Shown here: positions 45,378 to 54,941 of the stretch, one piece after another | Position numbering within the stretch: the first letter of the stretch is position 1 | Layout of the letters: the number at the start of each line of letters is the position of its first letter | NCBI RefSeq assembly: GCF_031624395.1 | Contig: NZ_JAMQON010000005.1 | Location: 248,001 to 312,000, forward strand | DNA from: Halomicroarcula saliterrae | GTDB taxonomy: Archaea; Halobacteriota; Halobacteria; Halobacteriales; Haloarculaceae | Length of the DNA stretch: 64,000 nt | Direction of reading: 5' to 3' | Notes under the pieces: model-generated | What the model was told of the DNA's origin: nothing | The model's input: only the letters and a program-made list of their open reading frames with translations | The model's database searches: none | Position numbers and translations under genes: made by a program

Positions 45378-45385
45378 ACTTATTT
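45378..45385 (+). promoter_or_regulatory. Promoter element of DMGO-like gene 1
   Basis: ACTTATTT, centred 35 bases before the ATG at 45417; a leader of about 8 bases would result. Confidence 0.4.
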
Positions 45386-45416
45386 GGGGCCGCCAGAGCG
45401 ATTTCGACGCATACTC

Positions 45417-48095
45417 ATGGAGACAACCGATAGCGTGCCGAATCAGGCCGATACGGTCATCGTCGGCGCTGGTATCGTCGGCTGCAACCTCGCGTATCAG
45501 CTGACGCAACTGGGGCGCGAGGACGTGGTCGTCGTCGACCAGGGGCCGATGCCGACGACCGGCGGGTCGTCGACCCACGCGCCGGGCATCATGTTCCAGA
45601 CGGCGGAGCCGAAAGAACTCAGCCAGTTCGCGGACTACAGCCGGAAGCTCTACTCCGAACTCGAGGGAGCCGACGGGCAGCAGGCCTACAACGAAGTCGG
45701 GGGTATCGAGGTCGCCCGCAGCGAGGAGCGGATGGCGTTTCTCCAGCGCAGGGTCGAACACGCGAACGCCTGGGGCATCGAGGACCCGCAACTGCTCTCA
45801 CCCGAAGAGGTCACCGACCACCTGCCGCTCGTCGACGAGAGCCGGATTCTCGGAGGGTACTACTCGCCGACGGACGGTCAGGTATCCGGCGTCGTCGCCT
45901 GTGACGCGCTGGCTCGCGAGGCGATGGAAAGAGGCGCCGAGTTCGTCCCGCACACGCGCACCGAAGACGTCGAAGTCGAGGACGCTTCGGTCCGGGCGGT
46001 CGTCACCGAGAACGGGACCATCGACTGTGAGGAGGTCGTCGTCGCGACGAACATCTGGGCGCGACAGCTCGGCGAGAAACTGGACGTCCACCTCCCGGTG
46101 ACACCGGTGGAACACCAGTACACGATGACAGAATCGCTCTCGGAGATGGAAGACAGCGCGGTCGATATCACCGACCACCCGCTGTTCGAGAACTACGAGA
46201 ACGTCTCCGGAGAGAAGGCGAAACGGTTGCTCGTCGGTCCCGACCGCCCCATCCTCCGTGACCAGGACAACGCCATGTACTACCGGACCCACGGGGACTC
46301 CTACGGCATCGGCTCGTACAACCACGAGCCCATCGTCCCCGACCCGAAGGAACTCGGCGGCAACGACCCGGACGGCGAGCAGGGGTCGATCCACGAGTTC
46401 ACCGACGTCCACATGGACACCGCGACGCACCCGGACCGCCCGCACAAGGCCCCGCGACGGGCCAGCGACGAACTCGTCCCCGCCACCGAGGGCGCCGAAC
46501 TCGAACACAAGTACAACGGGATGTTCGCCGAGTCGCCCAACGGTCTGCCCGTGATGGGGCCCGTCCGCAAATGCGAGGGGCTCTGGACGGCTGCGGCCAT
46601 CTGGGTGACCCACGCCGGCGGCGCGATGAAGGCGATGGCCGAGTGGATGGAGAACGGCGTTCCGCGGCTGGAGGACGGCCCCATCGACGTCTCCCAGTGT
46701 AACGTCAACCGGTTCGACGAACACGAGGGGTCGTGGGACTTCGCCCGAGATATCGGCGCCGAAGAGTACCGTATCGTCTACAACATCATGCACCCGAAGT
46801 GGGTGTGGGAGGACATGCAGCGGGACATCCGGCGGACGCCGATGTACCACACCCACAGGGAGCACGACGCCGAGATGTGGGCGTCTGCCGGCTGGGAGGA
46901 GCCCCAGTGGTTCGAGAGCAACGCCGACCTGCTGGAGGAGTACGGCGACCGGATTCCGGACCGTGACGGCTGGGAGGGCGTCTACTGGTCGCCCCTCGAA
47001 GGCGCGGAGGCGCTCCACGTCCGGAACAAGGTCGGCCTGCACGATATGACTTCGTTCAACAAGATGGAGGTCGTCGGCAGCGAGGCCGGCGAGTTCGTCC
47101 AGCGGCTCTGTACGAACGATATGGACCTCGACGTGGGCGACGTTCGCTACACGCTGATGTGTAACGAGGGCGGCGGCGTCCGCGCGGACATCACGGTGAC
47201 CCGCACGGACGAGGGCCGCTACCTGCTGCTGACGACCGGCCGCGAAGTCGGGAACAACCACGTCGCGTGGGTCCGGCATCAGTCCCCCGACAGCGTGGTG
47301 GTCAACGACGTGACCTCCAGCCTCGCGGCGATGGTCTGTACCGGCCCCGACGCCCGGAACGTCCTCTCGAAGGTGACCGACGTCGACCTCTCGGACGACG
47401 CGTTCCCGTTCTTTACGAGCCAGCAGTTCTTCGTGAAGAACGTCCCCGTCACGGCGCTGCGCGTCTCCTACGCCGGCGAACTGGGGTGGGAGCTGTACAC
47501 TCCCTCCGAGTACGGCGAACGGCTCTGGGAGCACGTTCTGGACGCCGGCGCCGAGTACGACATCCGCCCGTACGGCAACGGCGCGCTGGACTCCCTGCGG
47601 ATCGAGAAAGGGTTCCGGCTGTGGGGCGAGGACCTCCACACGGAGCACACCCCCTTCGAGGCCGGCCTCGGCTGGGCGGTCGACATGGACACGGAGTTCA
47701 TCGGCAAAGCGGCGCTGCAGGCAGCCCGGGAGGAGACGGCGGCGGCCGCCGACGGTGGTGAGCGATCCGACGGACCGCGAGCCTCGTCGGACGAGCAGCG
47801 CGCGTCCGACGGCGGGGCGCGAGCAGACGACAGCGTCTACACCGACCAGCAGGTCGCCTGCCTGACGCTCGACGACGGGGACGCGACCATCCTCGACGAC
47901 CGGCCCGTCTTCGCTCCGGGCGGGGACGAGTCGCTCGGATACGTCCACAGCGCCGAATACGGCTACACTGCGGGCGCTTGCGTCGCCTACACCTACCTCC
48001 CGTCGGAGTACGCCGAGCCGGGGACCGACGTGGAAGTCCTCTTCGAGGGCGAGCGCTACGCCGCGACCGTGCGCGAGGAACCGCTGGTGGCCTGA
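45417..48095 (+). CDS. Dimethylglycine oxidase/sarcosine dehydrogenase-like flavoprotein 1
   Basis: An 892-residue two-part enzyme. Residues 1-420 form a DAO-type FAD domain (VIVGAGIVG at 14-22); GGSSTHAPG (49-57) contains His54 at the position where dimethylglycine oxidase and dehydrogenase attach FAD covalently. Residues about 440-890 are the FAO_M/GcvT-type folate region with NEGGGVRAD, where Asp591 matches the catalytic Asp of GcvT-like domains. Such enzymes oxidise dimethylglycine or sarcosine and pass the methyl carbon to THF as 5,10-methylene-THF. An Ala/Asp/Ser-rich insert (about 772-808) interrupts the C-terminal barrel domain. It is followed by a second copy 240 bases downstream. 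Confidence 0.88.
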   Translation: METTDSVPNQADTVIVGAGIVGCNLAYQLTQLGREDVVVVDQGPMPTTGGSSTHAPGIMFQTAEPKELSQFADYSRKLYSELEGADGQQAYNEVGGIEVARSEERMAFLQRRVEHANAWGIEDPQLLSPEEVTDHLPLVDESRILGGYYSPTDGQVSGVVACDALAREAMERGAEFVPHTRTEDVEVEDASVRAVVTENGTIDCEEVVVATNIWARQLGEKLDVHLPVTPVEHQYTMTESLSEMEDSAVDITDHPLFENYENVSGEKAKRLLVGPDRPILRDQDNAMYYRTHGDSYGIGSYNHEPIVPDPKELGGNDPDGEQGSIHEFTDVHMDTATHPDRPHKAPRRASDELVPATEGAELEHKYNGMFAESPNGLPVMGPVRKCEGLWTAAAIWVTHAGGAMKAMAEWMENGVPRLEDGPIDVSQCNVNRFDEHEGSWDFARDIGAEEYRIVYNIMHPKWVWEDMQRDIRRTPMYHTHREHDAEMWASAGWEEPQWFESNADLLEEYGDRIPDRDGWEGVYWSPLEGAEALHVRNKVGLHDMTSFNKMEVVGSEAGEFVQRLCTNDMDLDVGDVRYTLMCNEGGGVRADITVTRTDEGRYLLLTTGREVGNNHVAWVRHQSPDSVVVNDVTSSLAAMVCTGPDARNVLSKVTDVDLSDDAFPFFTSQQFFVKNVPVTALRVSYAGELGWELYTPSEYGERLWEHVLDAGAEYDIRPYGNGALDSLRIEKGFRLWGEDLHTEHTPFEAGLGWAVDMDTEFIGKAALQAAREETAAAADGGERSDGPRASSDEQRASDGGARADDSVYTDQQVACLTLDDGDATILDDRPVFAPGGDESLGYVHSAEYGYTAGACVAYTYLPSEYAEPGTDVEVLFEGERYAATVREEPLVA

Positions 48096-48294
48096 CCGGT
48101 ACCTGCAACGCGGCGCCGAAAGGGCTGGCCAGAGCCGACCCGGTTCTGTATTTTGTTTGATATTTTGTGGTTCGGTCCGTGACTGTCACTCTCGCGGTGT
48201 GTGTTTCAGACAGCGGCTCGTGCGAAAAGGCGATATAACCCGCCATAAGGCCCTCTACCGGCGGTCAAACTGCAACACTCTTCGGTCCCACCGG

Positions 48295-48304
48295 TGTATT
48301 TAAC
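48295..48304 (+). promoter_or_regulatory. Promoter element of DMGO-like gene 2
   Basis: GTATTTAACA, centred about 37 bases before the ATG at 48336. The second oxidase gene thus has its own promoter. Confidence 0.45.
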
Positions 48305-48335
48305 ATCGTATCGGGAGGATTCTGACACGAGAACT

Positions 48336-50933
48336 ATGAGCACAGAGGCTCTCCCATCACGAGCGGATACTGTCGTCATCGGTGCCGGTGCCGTCGGATG
48401 TAGCGTCGCGTACCATCTGACGGAACTGGGCGCGGAGGACGTCACGGTCATCGACCAGGGGCCGCTGCCGGTCACTGGCGGGTCGTCCGTCCACGCGCCG
48501 GGCATCATGTTTCAGACGTCGCCCTCGAAGATACAGACCAAAGCCGCCCACTACACGAGCCGGCTCCTCTCTGATGCGGGCGTCTACGACGAGGTGGGCG
48601 GCATCGAGCTCGCCCGCAGCGAGGAGCGCATGGACTTCCTCCGGCGCCGGGTCGAGTGGGCCACCGCCTACGGGCTGCCCGGACCGGAGCTACTCGCTCC
48701 CGAGGAGGTGACTGAGAGTCTCCCGATGGTGGACGCCGAAGAGATTCTGGGCGGCTACTACTCGCCGACCGACGGCCGCGTCGACGGTATCGCCGCCTTG
48801 CAGTGGTACATGGAGGAGTCGACCGCCGACTTCTACGGCGAGACGGAGGTGACAGACCTCGATGTGGCGGGCGGCGAGATACAGGCTGTCGTCACCGACC
48901 GGGGCCGAATCGACTGTGACCGCTGCGTGATGGCGACGAACAACTGGGGGTACCAGACCGGCCGGCTGGCGGGCCTCGACCTCCCGATCGCGCCCGTCGA
49001 GCACCAGTACGTCGTCACCGAGCCGATGGCGGAACTGGCCGACGAAGGGAGCTCCGTCGGCGACAACACGACCGGGCTGGACGTGCCCGGCGACCGCGAT
49101 ATCGCGGAGTACATGAGTGAGGGGCCCACCCAGCCGGTGGGTCGCGACCAGGACCACTCGCTGTACTTCCGGAACCACGGCGACGCGATGGGGATGGGGT
49201 CGTACAACCACGAGACGCTCTCGGTCGACCCCGAAGAGATGGGGACGAACAGCGAGGAGCGACAGGCCTCGGTCCGTGGGTTCACCGAGGAACACTGGAC
49301 GACGCCGACCCACCGAAACCGCGACAAGTCGGCGAAGCAGGCCTTCGACGAGCTGCTGCCGGCCACCGAGGACCGAGAGTACGCCGTCACGGAGAACGGT
49401 ATCTTCGTCTTCACGCCAGACGGGATGCCGGCGGTCGGCCCGACGGCCGCCGTCGACGGGCTCTGGAGCGGGCTGGCCATCTGGTGGACGCACTCGGGCG
49501 GCTACGGCCGTATCCTCGCGGAGTGGATGGAAAAGGGCGTCCCGCGCCTGCCGTCCGGGCCGGTCGAGACGGGTGGCATCCACGTCCAGCGGTTCGAGCC
49601 ACACGCCGGCGAGAAGGAGTTCTTCGTCGACAGAGGCGCCACGCGCTACCAGCAGGTCTACAGCATCGTCGAGCCCCGCTGGCAGCCCGACGACCACCGC
49701 AGGCTCCGGACGAGCCCGTTCTACCACCAGCAGACGGAACTGGGCGCCGAGTTCTACCAGAGCGGCGGCTGGGAGTCCCCGCAGTACTACGAGTACAACG
49801 CCGACCTCGTCGAGCGCTACGACGACCGGATTCCGGAGCAGGACGGCTGGCAAGGGGTCAACCGCTCGCCCATCGAGGCGGCCGAACATCTCCACACGCG
49901 CGAGAACGTCTCGATGTTCGACATGACCACCTTTTCCTCCATCATGGTCGAGGGGGCCGATGCCGAGTCGTTCCTCCAGCGGGTCTGCAGCAACGACGTG
50001 GAGATAGACGTCGGGCAGGTGCGGTACTCGCTACTCCTGAACGAGGGCGGCGGCATCCTCGCGGACGTCACCGTCGTCCGACTGGACGACGACGAGTTCA
50101 TGGTCACCACCGGCGGCGGCAACTCCCCGCAGATTCACGGCAACTGGCTACGGAAACACGCCCCCGAGACCGTCGCGGTCACCGTCGAGGAGGGCGGCAA
50201 AACGACCATCGGGCTCTGGGGACCGAAATCGCGGCTCCTGCTCCAGCGCTGTACGGACGCGGACATCACCAACAGCGACTTCCCGTACTTCCGGGCCAAG
50301 CAGATATACGTCGGCGAAGTGCCGGTCGTCGCCCTGCGGGTGTCCTACGTCGGCGAACTGGGCTGGGAGCTGTGGGCTCCCGTCGAGTACGGACAGAAGC
50401 TCTGGGACACCCTCTGGGAGGAAGGCCGGGACCTCGACGTGCGGCCGATGGGCGGCGGCGCGCTGAGTTCGATGCGGTTGGAGAAAGGGTACCGGCTCTG
50501 GGGCACCGACATCGACACGGACTCGAACCCGCTGGAGGCCGGTCTCCCCTTCGCCGTCGACATGGACACGGAGTTCATCGGCAAGGAGGCGCTACAGGAG
50601 GCCGAGGCCGATGGCATCGACGACCGCATCACGCCGCTGACCCTGGACGACTCGATGGACATCGTACTGAGTGGTCGCCCCGTGTTGAAAGACACCGCGG
50701 AGCAGAGCTCCGCGAGCAGTGCGGCGGAGCCACACGACGGCGAGGCCATCGGCTACGTGCAGGCCGCCGACTTCGGCTACTCTATCGGCGAGTCAATCGC
50801 CTACACGTACGTTCCAAGCGAGTACGCCGAGGCCGGCACGTCGGTACAGGTCCAGTGTGAGGGCGAGACCTACGACGCGACTATCCGGGACGAACCGCTG
50901 TTCGACCCCGGCCGGGACAAGATAATCAGATGA
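48336..50933 (+). CDS. Dimethylglycine oxidase/sarcosine dehydrogenase-like flavoprotein 2
   Basis: An 865-residue paralogue of the preceding gene with the same architecture: FAD-binding VIGAGAVGC (14-22), GGSSVHAPG with His53 as the probable covalent FAD site, and NEGGGILAD with Asp577 in the folate domain. The sequence differs clearly from copy 1 (LPIAPVEHQYVVTEP versus LPVTPVEHQYTMTES, for example), so one may act on dimethylglycine and the other on sarcosine. It lacks the long insert of copy 1, with only a short Ser/Ala stretch near 790. The ammonia-lyase gene follows after 51 bases and may be co-transcribed. Confidence 0.88.
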   Translation: MSTEALPSRADTVVIGAGAVGCSVAYHLTELGAEDVTVIDQGPLPVTGGSSVHAPGIMFQTSPSKIQTKAAHYTSRLLSDAGVYDEVGGIELARSEERMDFLRRRVEWATAYGLPGPELLAPEEVTESLPMVDAEEILGGYYSPTDGRVDGIAALQWYMEESTADFYGETEVTDLDVAGGEIQAVVTDRGRIDCDRCVMATNNWGYQTGRLAGLDLPIAPVEHQYVVTEPMAELADEGSSVGDNTTGLDVPGDRDIAEYMSEGPTQPVGRDQDHSLYFRNHGDAMGMGSYNHETLSVDPEEMGTNSEERQASVRGFTEEHWTTPTHRNRDKSAKQAFDELLPATEDREYAVTENGIFVFTPDGMPAVGPTAAVDGLWSGLAIWWTHSGGYGRILAEWMEKGVPRLPSGPVETGGIHVQRFEPHAGEKEFFVDRGATRYQQVYSIVEPRWQPDDHRRLRTSPFYHQQTELGAEFYQSGGWESPQYYEYNADLVERYDDRIPEQDGWQGVNRSPIEAAEHLHTRENVSMFDMTTFSSIMVEGADAESFLQRVCSNDVEIDVGQVRYSLLLNEGGGILADVTVVRLDDDEFMVTTGGGNSPQIHGNWLRKHAPETVAVTVEEGGKTTIGLWGPKSRLLLQRCTDADITNSDFPYFRAKQIYVGEVPVVALRVSYVGELGWELWAPVEYGQKLWDTLWEEGRDLDVRPMGGGALSSMRLEKGYRLWGTDIDTDSNPLEAGLPFAVDMDTEFIGKEALQEAEADGIDDRITPLTLDDSMDIVLSGRPVLKDTAEQSSASSAAEPHDGEAIGYVQAADFGYSIGESIAYTYVPSEYAEAGTSVQVQCEGETYDATIRDEPLFDPGRDKIIR

Positions 50934-50984
50934 GCAGTCGGCACAGCCAGCCTATCGAACGCGGTTGAAAAGCGACCCAGACAC

Positions 50985-52235
50985 ATGAATACGAGCGACT
51001 CACAAGAACTGCCCGTCACGTACGCCGACATCGAACGCGCGCGAGAACGACTCGACGACGACTCCGTCGTCAAGCAGACGCCCGTCGAGCGGAGTTCGTC
51101 ACTCGACGAGTTCGTCGGCGGCGAGGTGTACCTCAAGATGGAACACCTCCAGTGGACGGGGTCGTTCAAGACCAGAGGGGCCTACAACAAGATCCGACAG
51201 GACGTCGACCGCGGCGTCGGCGAGTTCATCGCCGCCAGTGCCGGCAACCACGCCCAGGGCGTCGCGCTCGCCGCGTCGAAGTGCGGGGCCGAGTCGACCA
51301 TCTTCATGCCGAGGGACGCGCCACAGGCGAAGGTCGAAGCCACCCGTGGCTACGGCGCGACCGTCGAACTCGTCGGCAAGGACTTCCAGGAGACGATGGG
51401 CCGGGCCAAGGCGGCCGCCGAGGACACCGACGCCGAGTTCGTCCACGCCTACGACGACCACGATATCATCGCGGGGCAGGGGACGCTGGGCACGGAGATG
51501 TACCACGACAACCCCGACGTGGACACCGTGGTCGTCCCCATCGGGGGCGGCGGCCTGATGAGCGGCGTCTCGACCGCGCTCAAGCACCTCTCGCCGGAGA
51601 CCCGTATCGTCGGTGTCCAAGCCACCGGGGCGGAAACGATGCACAAGAGCCTCGACAAGGGGATACCGGTGACGCTGGACGACGTGGATACGATCGCCGA
51701 CGGCATCGCGACGGGCGGCATCTCCGAGACGACGCTGCGAATCATGCAGGCCAACGTCGACGAGGTCGTGACCGTCACGGACACCGAGATAGCGCGGGCG
51801 ATCCTCCTCCTGATGGAGCGGGCCAAACAGGTGGTCGAGGGGGCCGGCGCGGCGTCCGTCGCCGCGATTCTCAGCGACGACCTCGACGTGACCGGTGAGA
51901 CGGTGATGCCGCTGCTGTGCGGGGGGAACCTCGATATGAGCCGGCTCCGGGAGGTGCTCATCCACGCGATGACCGAGCGCCAGCAGCTCCTCAGCCTGCG
52001 GGTCCGCATCGACGACCACCCGGGCGTGATGGAGGAGATATCGGGTATCATCGCCAGCCACGGCGCGAACATCCACGACGTCCGCCACGAGCGCTCCGTC
52101 GACGACCTCGATATCGGCGAGGCCTACCTCGTGTTCAACGTCGAGACGAGTGGTGCCGACCACGCCCGGTCCATTATCGACGCCGTCCGCGCGGCCGAGT
52201 ACCCCGTCGAGAAAACTGCCCGGGTGCCCGGGTAA
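50985..52235 (+). CDS. ilvA: Threonine/serine ammonia-lyase with ACT domain
   Basis: A 416-residue PLP enzyme. Lys62 in GSFKTRGAYNK is the Schiff-base lysine; SAGNHAQG binds the substrate, and GGGGLMSG the phosphate. Residues about 330-405 form a C-terminal ACT domain (LRVRIDDHPGVMEEI). It deaminates threonine to 2-oxobutyrate or serine to pyruvate. Placed 51 bases after the two demethylating oxidases and near glyA, the serine reaction would complete glycine to pyruvate conversion. A biosynthetic isoleucine role cannot be excluded from sequence alone. Confidence 0.88.
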   Translation: MNTSDSQELPVTYADIERARERLDDDSVVKQTPVERSSSLDEFVGGEVYLKMEHLQWTGSFKTRGAYNKIRQDVDRGVGEFIAASAGNHAQGVALAASKCGAESTIFMPRDAPQAKVEATRGYGATVELVGKDFQETMGRAKAAAEDTDAEFVHAYDDHDIIAGQGTLGTEMYHDNPDVDTVVVPIGGGGLMSGVSTALKHLSPETRIVGVQATGAETMHKSLDKGIPVTLDDVDTIADGIATGGISETTLRIMQANVDEVVTVTDTEIARAILLLMERAKQVVEGAGAASVAAILSDDLDVTGETVMPLLCGGNLDMSRLREVLIHAMTERQQLLSLRVRIDDHPGVMEEISGIIASHGANIHDVRHERSVDDLDIGEAYLVFNVETSGADHARSIIDAVRAAEYPVEKTARVPG

Positions 52236-52322
52236 CATCGGGCGCTCGACCGTCCGAGGTCGCCCGGAACGCGGGGAAAACTATTTGACTACTTTCCGTG
52301 AAGTTCGTGTGTATTGTCCATC

Positions 52323-52763
52323 ATGTACGAGCAGATGCTAATTCCGTACGACGGGAGCAAGGAAGCGAAGAGAGGTGCGACACACGGTATCGCGCTCGCG
52401 GCGGAACTGGGCGCTACGGTCCACGGACTCTACGTCATCGACCTTCCGGGCGTTCCACGGGCGATGGCGCTCCGCGACGACGAGGAAGACTTGCGGGAAG
52501 ACTACAGAGACTACGGCGAGCGGGAGTTACAGGCGTTACGGGAGATTGCAACCGACCACGGCGTCGGGTTCGAGAGCCACATGCGGACCGGCTCACCCAG
52601 CGAGGAAATCGTCGACTTCGCGAGGTCGGAAGAGATGGACGTGGTCGTGATGGGGTCGGCCTACCGGGGCAAGGTCGGGAACCTGCTCGGGGGGACCACC
52701 GACCGCGTCGTGCGCTCGTCGACTGTCCCGGTCATCACGCACCGCATGAGTGGTGAGGACTAG
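52323..52763 (+). CDS. Universal stress protein (UspA family)
   Basis: A 146-residue UspA-fold protein. It begins MLIPYDGSKEAKRG and ends with the nucleotide-binding loop VMGSAYRGKVGNLLGGTTDRVVRSSTVPV, which fits the ATP-binding subclass. The ATG at 52323 is preferred to a TTG at 52314. Usp genes often sit beside transporters in haloarchaea, and a BCCT carrier follows here after 328 bases. Confidence 0.9.
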   Translation: MYEQMLIPYDGSKEAKRGATHGIALAAELGATVHGLYVIDLPGVPRAMALRDDEEDLREDYRDYGERELQALREIATDHGVGFESHMRTGSPSEEIVDFARSEEMDVVVMGSAYRGKVGNLLGGTTDRVVRSSTVPVITHRMSGED

Positions 52764-53091
52764 TGCGGCGAGCCGCCGAAACGAGACACCTTTGGAATCT
52801 AATACGTTAGGCGAAATCGCGTGCGAAACGTGGATTTAGCGGGGTTCGGGCCGAAAGCCGAGGAAATGTTTAATATAGGTGGCCCAGAAGCATTGAGTGA
52901 GTTTGTGTAACACGGTTGAGAGGACCGGCACAACTCAGCAACGTCGAGGCGCACCACGTCGTCGCACAGCGCGAGAAACGAGGCCGGTGCAGCCACGCTC
53001 ACCGACGGAGTGAGGAGCGCATCGGTACCGGAGCCAACACCAATGAAACGACGCGGACACTCAGCACGCTATCGGTCGAAAGGAGAATCAC
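52764..53091. other. Leader and promoter region of second BCCT gene
   Basis: A 328-base spacer. TTTAATATA at 52869-52877 is a good TATA candidate, which would give a leader of about 190 bases. No coding sequence was recognised in it. Confidence 0.5.
53082..53085 (+). promoter_or_regulatory. Shine-Dalgarno of second BCCT gene
   Basis: GGAG lies six bases before the ATG at 53092. This is one of few clear ribosome binding sites in a window dominated by leaderless starts, consistent with a long leader. Confidence 0.6.
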
Positions 53092-54861
53092 ATGTCAGGA
53101 AGTGACGAAACCACCGGCGAGATGTCGGACGGGCTCCAGGTGGAGCTGTTCCACCCGGAGTCCGACAGAGAGCCGGGCGACACGAACTGGCAGAAGTACG
53201 GGTTCGACGTCCACCCCGTCGTGTTCCCGGTCGCACTGGCGATTATCGCACTGTTCATCGCAGTCACAGTCCTCCTCGGCGACACAGCGTCGCAGGCGTA
53301 CACGTGGCTGTTCGACACTATCGGTAGCACGTTCGGCTGGTTCTACCTGCTGGCGGTGAACGTCTTCATCGTCGTCTTGCTGTTCTTCGCGTTCAGCAAG
53401 TACGGGAAGATCAAGATCGGTGGCGTGGAGGCCGAAAAGGAGTTCAGTGACTTCTCGTGGATGGCGATGCTGTTCAGCGCGGGCATGGGCATCGGGCTCA
53501 TGTTCTTCAGCGTCACCGAGCCGATGTTCTACTTCAACACCCCACCGAGCTTCTTCGGGGCCGAAGCCGGAACCGGGGCCGCTGCGGCGGCCGCGATGGC
53601 CCAGACGTTCTTCCACTGGGGGCTCCACCCGTGGGCCGTCTACGGCCTCGTCGGCCTCGGCCTGGCGTTCTTCTCGTTCAACCGCGGCCTGCCGCTGACC
53701 TTCCGGTCGATATTCTGGCCCCTGCTGGGCGAGCGCATCTACGGCTGGCCGGGCCATATCATCGACCTCGTGACGGTGTTCGCGACCCTGTTCGGGCTGT
53801 CGACCTCGCTCGGACTCGGCGTCGCACAGGTCAACAGCGGGCTCAGCTTCGTCTTCGGCAGCGGCATGCTCGGCGTCGCCGACATTCCGACCGGGACGGG
53901 ACCGCAGGTGGTGCTCATCGCGGCCATCACCCTCATCGCGACCGCGTCGGTCGCGGCCGGCCTGGAGGGCGGCGTCAAGCGGCTGAGCACCATCAACCTG
54001 TACCTGATGTTCGCGCTGCTCGGGTTCCTCCTGCTGGTGGGCCCGACCGTGTTCATCCTGGGCGCGTGGGTCGAGGGGCTCGGTGCCTACCTGCAGAACA
54101 TCCTCGGTCTCGGCTTCTTCACCGGCACTCTCGGCGCCGCCGAGAACGGAACCGTGACCGCGTGGACGGTGTTCTACTGGGGCTGGTGGATCGCGTGGTC
54201 GCCGTTCGTCGGGATGTTCATCGCGCGCATCTCGAAGGGGCGGTCCGTCCGGGAGTTCGTCCTTGGCGTACTCTTCCTCCCGGCGCTGTTCTCGACGCTC
54301 TGGCTGTCGACCTTCGGCGGCAGCGCGCTGAACAGCGCGCTGGCCGGAGGGGCGGTCCAGCAGCAGTACACCGAACTGGGCTACGGGGCCTTCGAGACGC
54401 TGGGGATGTTCATCACGCTGAACCAGTACCCGCTCGGTGTCGTGTCGGGGCTGCTGGCGACGCTTCTCGTCATCACCTTCTTCGTCACGTCGTCGGACTC
54501 GGGGTCACTGGTCATCGACCACTTGACCTCCGGGGGCAAACACGACGTGCCGAAGACCCAGCGTATCTTCTGGGCGGTGACTGAGGGCGCCGTCGCTTCC
54601 ATCCTCCTCATCGGTGGCGGCCTGACGGCGCTGCAGACGGCGGCCATCACCACCGGGTTACCGTTCGCGGTCATCCTCACACTGATGTGTTACACCGTGT
54701 ATCTGGGCCTCAGTAACGAGTACCAGATACTGGAGTCCGAGGAGTTCGCGGAGACGATACAGGACCTCTCGGAGCGGGACGACGTCGACGTGGTCACGTC
54801 GGGCAGCGATATGGTGACGGACATCAGCGACCGTGACGAATCCGCGACCGGTAGCGACTAG
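53092..54861 (+). CDS. BCCT-family osmolyte transporter 2
   Basis: A 589-residue BCCT transporter, paralogous to the one at 38861-40609. Shared blocks include GMGIGLMFFSVTEPM, FFHWGLHPWAVYGL and WWIAWSPFVGMFIARISKG, with 12 predicted helices and acidic termini. It should import a betaine-, choline- or DMSP-like compound with a cation. It differs mainly in the loop between helices 3-4 (Ala/Gly-rich GAEAGTGAAAAAAM) and in the region around 330. The strong Shine-Dalgarno and long leader suggest control at the RNA or translation level. It follows the oxidases, ammonia-lyase and usp genes on the same strand. Confidence 0.93.
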   Translation: MSGSDETTGEMSDGLQVELFHPESDREPGDTNWQKYGFDVHPVVFPVALAIIALFIAVTVLLGDTASQAYTWLFDTIGSTFGWFYLLAVNVFIVVLLFFAFSKYGKIKIGGVEAEKEFSDFSWMAMLFSAGMGIGLMFFSVTEPMFYFNTPPSFFGAEAGTGAAAAAAMAQTFFHWGLHPWAVYGLVGLGLAFFSFNRGLPLTFRSIFWPLLGERIYGWPGHIIDLVTVFATLFGLSTSLGLGVAQVNSGLSFVFGSGMLGVADIPTGTGPQVVLIAAITLIATASVAAGLEGGVKRLSTINLYLMFALLGFLLLVGPTVFILGAWVEGLGAYLQNILGLGFFTGTLGAAENGTVTAWTVFYWGWWIAWSPFVGMFIARISKGRSVREFVLGVLFLPALFSTLWLSTFGGSALNSALAGGAVQQQYTELGYGAFETLGMFITLNQYPLGVVSGLLATLLVITFFVTSSDSGSLVIDHLTSGGKHDVPKTQRIFWAVTEGAVASILLIGGGLTALQTAAITTGLPFAVILTLMCYTVYLGLSNEYQILESEEFAETIQDLSERDDVDVVTSGSDMVTDISDRDESATGSD

Positions 54862-54941
54862 CCCTACGCGGGGCTATCGTCTTTTCCGGATGTCTCGCCG
54901 CACAGCCGCTGCTATCGCCGGTACTGGCGGTCCGAGAGTGC

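Noticed and set aside
45798-47948. A 716-codon minus-strand frame
   Set aside because: It is antisense to the first oxidase gene, a common artefact in GC-rich DNA.
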